DNA from: Asaia bogorensis_B
GTDB lineage: Bacteria; Pseudomonadota; Alphaproteobacteria; Acetobacterales; Acetobacteraceae
Assembly (NCBI RefSeq): GCF_900465315.1
Contig: NZ_UBIX01000009.1
Direction: 5' to 3' (one strand)
DNA: 64,000 nt
A program made the position numbers and the translations under genes. Each line of letters opens with the position of its first letter. Within the stretch, counting starts at the first letter, position 1. Under the pieces are notes generated by a model, which did no database searches, had not been told where the DNA came from, and saw nothing but the letters and a program-made list of their open reading frames with translations. Shown one piece after another: positions 63,985 to 64,000 of the stretch.

Positions 63985-64000
63985 TTCTGATCCACCCGAC

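Overview
The window looks like chromosomal DNA from an acetic acid bacterium (Acetobacteraceae, Alphaproteobacteria; the Asaia, Kozakia or Gluconobacter kind). This is inferred from the moderately high GC content, the HWE-type histidine kinases, the type II (APH-fold) homoserine kinase next to ispH and rnhA, the ffh-rpsP-rimM-trmD-rplS-leuCDB gene order, the FUSC/DUF1656/HlyD trio, the D-erythronate dehydrogenase-like gene and an rRNA operon ending in 5S followed by initiator tRNA. Genus cannot be fixed from sequence reading alone.

Layout. 0-4 kb: the end of recN, ligA and a CBS-domain membrane protein. 4.4-7.6 kb: a FUSC/DUF1656/HlyD efflux operon. 7.7-10.9 kb: nicotinamidase, a PepSY membrane protein and an EamA transporter. 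10.9-16.4 kb: a signalling block on the minus strand (single-domain response regulator, GAF/HWE kinase, large propeller-GGDEF protein). 16.9-19.6 kb: tRNA-Arg, tRNA-Pro and tRNA-Asn around gpt, a CsaA-like gene and an MFS exporter. 19.6-23.3 kb: an orphan substrate-binding protein and the ispH-thrB-rnhA operon. 23.5-27.9 kb: a lipoprotein, an alginate-export-type porin and an OPT peptide transporter. 28.0-29.2 kb: an AT-rich island with a coiled-coil/AT-hook-like gene. 29.2-33.6 kb: cobalamin adenosyltransferase with a DUF4142 lipoprotein, small membrane proteins, a thioredoxin-like protein and an M3 peptidase. 33.7-42.8 kb: a ten-gene minus-strand run from ffh through leuCDB to two paralogous aminotransferases. 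43.1-47.3 kb: a Spy-like protein, an orphan sugar-binding protein and an alpha-glucosidase. 47.5-50.2 kb: a two-gene DNA-repair operon (UdgX fused to DUF4130, plus a radical-SAM partner). 50.3-53.4 kb: heme oxygenase plus bacteriophytochrome kinase-receiver. 53.9-63.1 kb: a probable sugar-acid catabolic cluster with two LysR regulators. 63.7-64 kb: the end of an rRNA operon (5S, tRNA-fMet, terminator), reached after an 8-bp x 10 tandem repeat.

The most interesting parts are the sugar-acid cluster, which pairs a DenD-like dehydrogenase with a TIM-barrel isomerase and a flavin oxidase but lacks the usual kinase and decarboxylase in view; the UdgX/radical-SAM pair; the bacteriophytochrome operon; and the AT-rich island, whose gene carries a candidate operator. 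Several genes start at ATG or GTG codons inside longer open frames; starts were chosen from Shine-Dalgarno spacing and family length, and this is noted per entry. All identifications come from motif recognition by eye; no database search was run.
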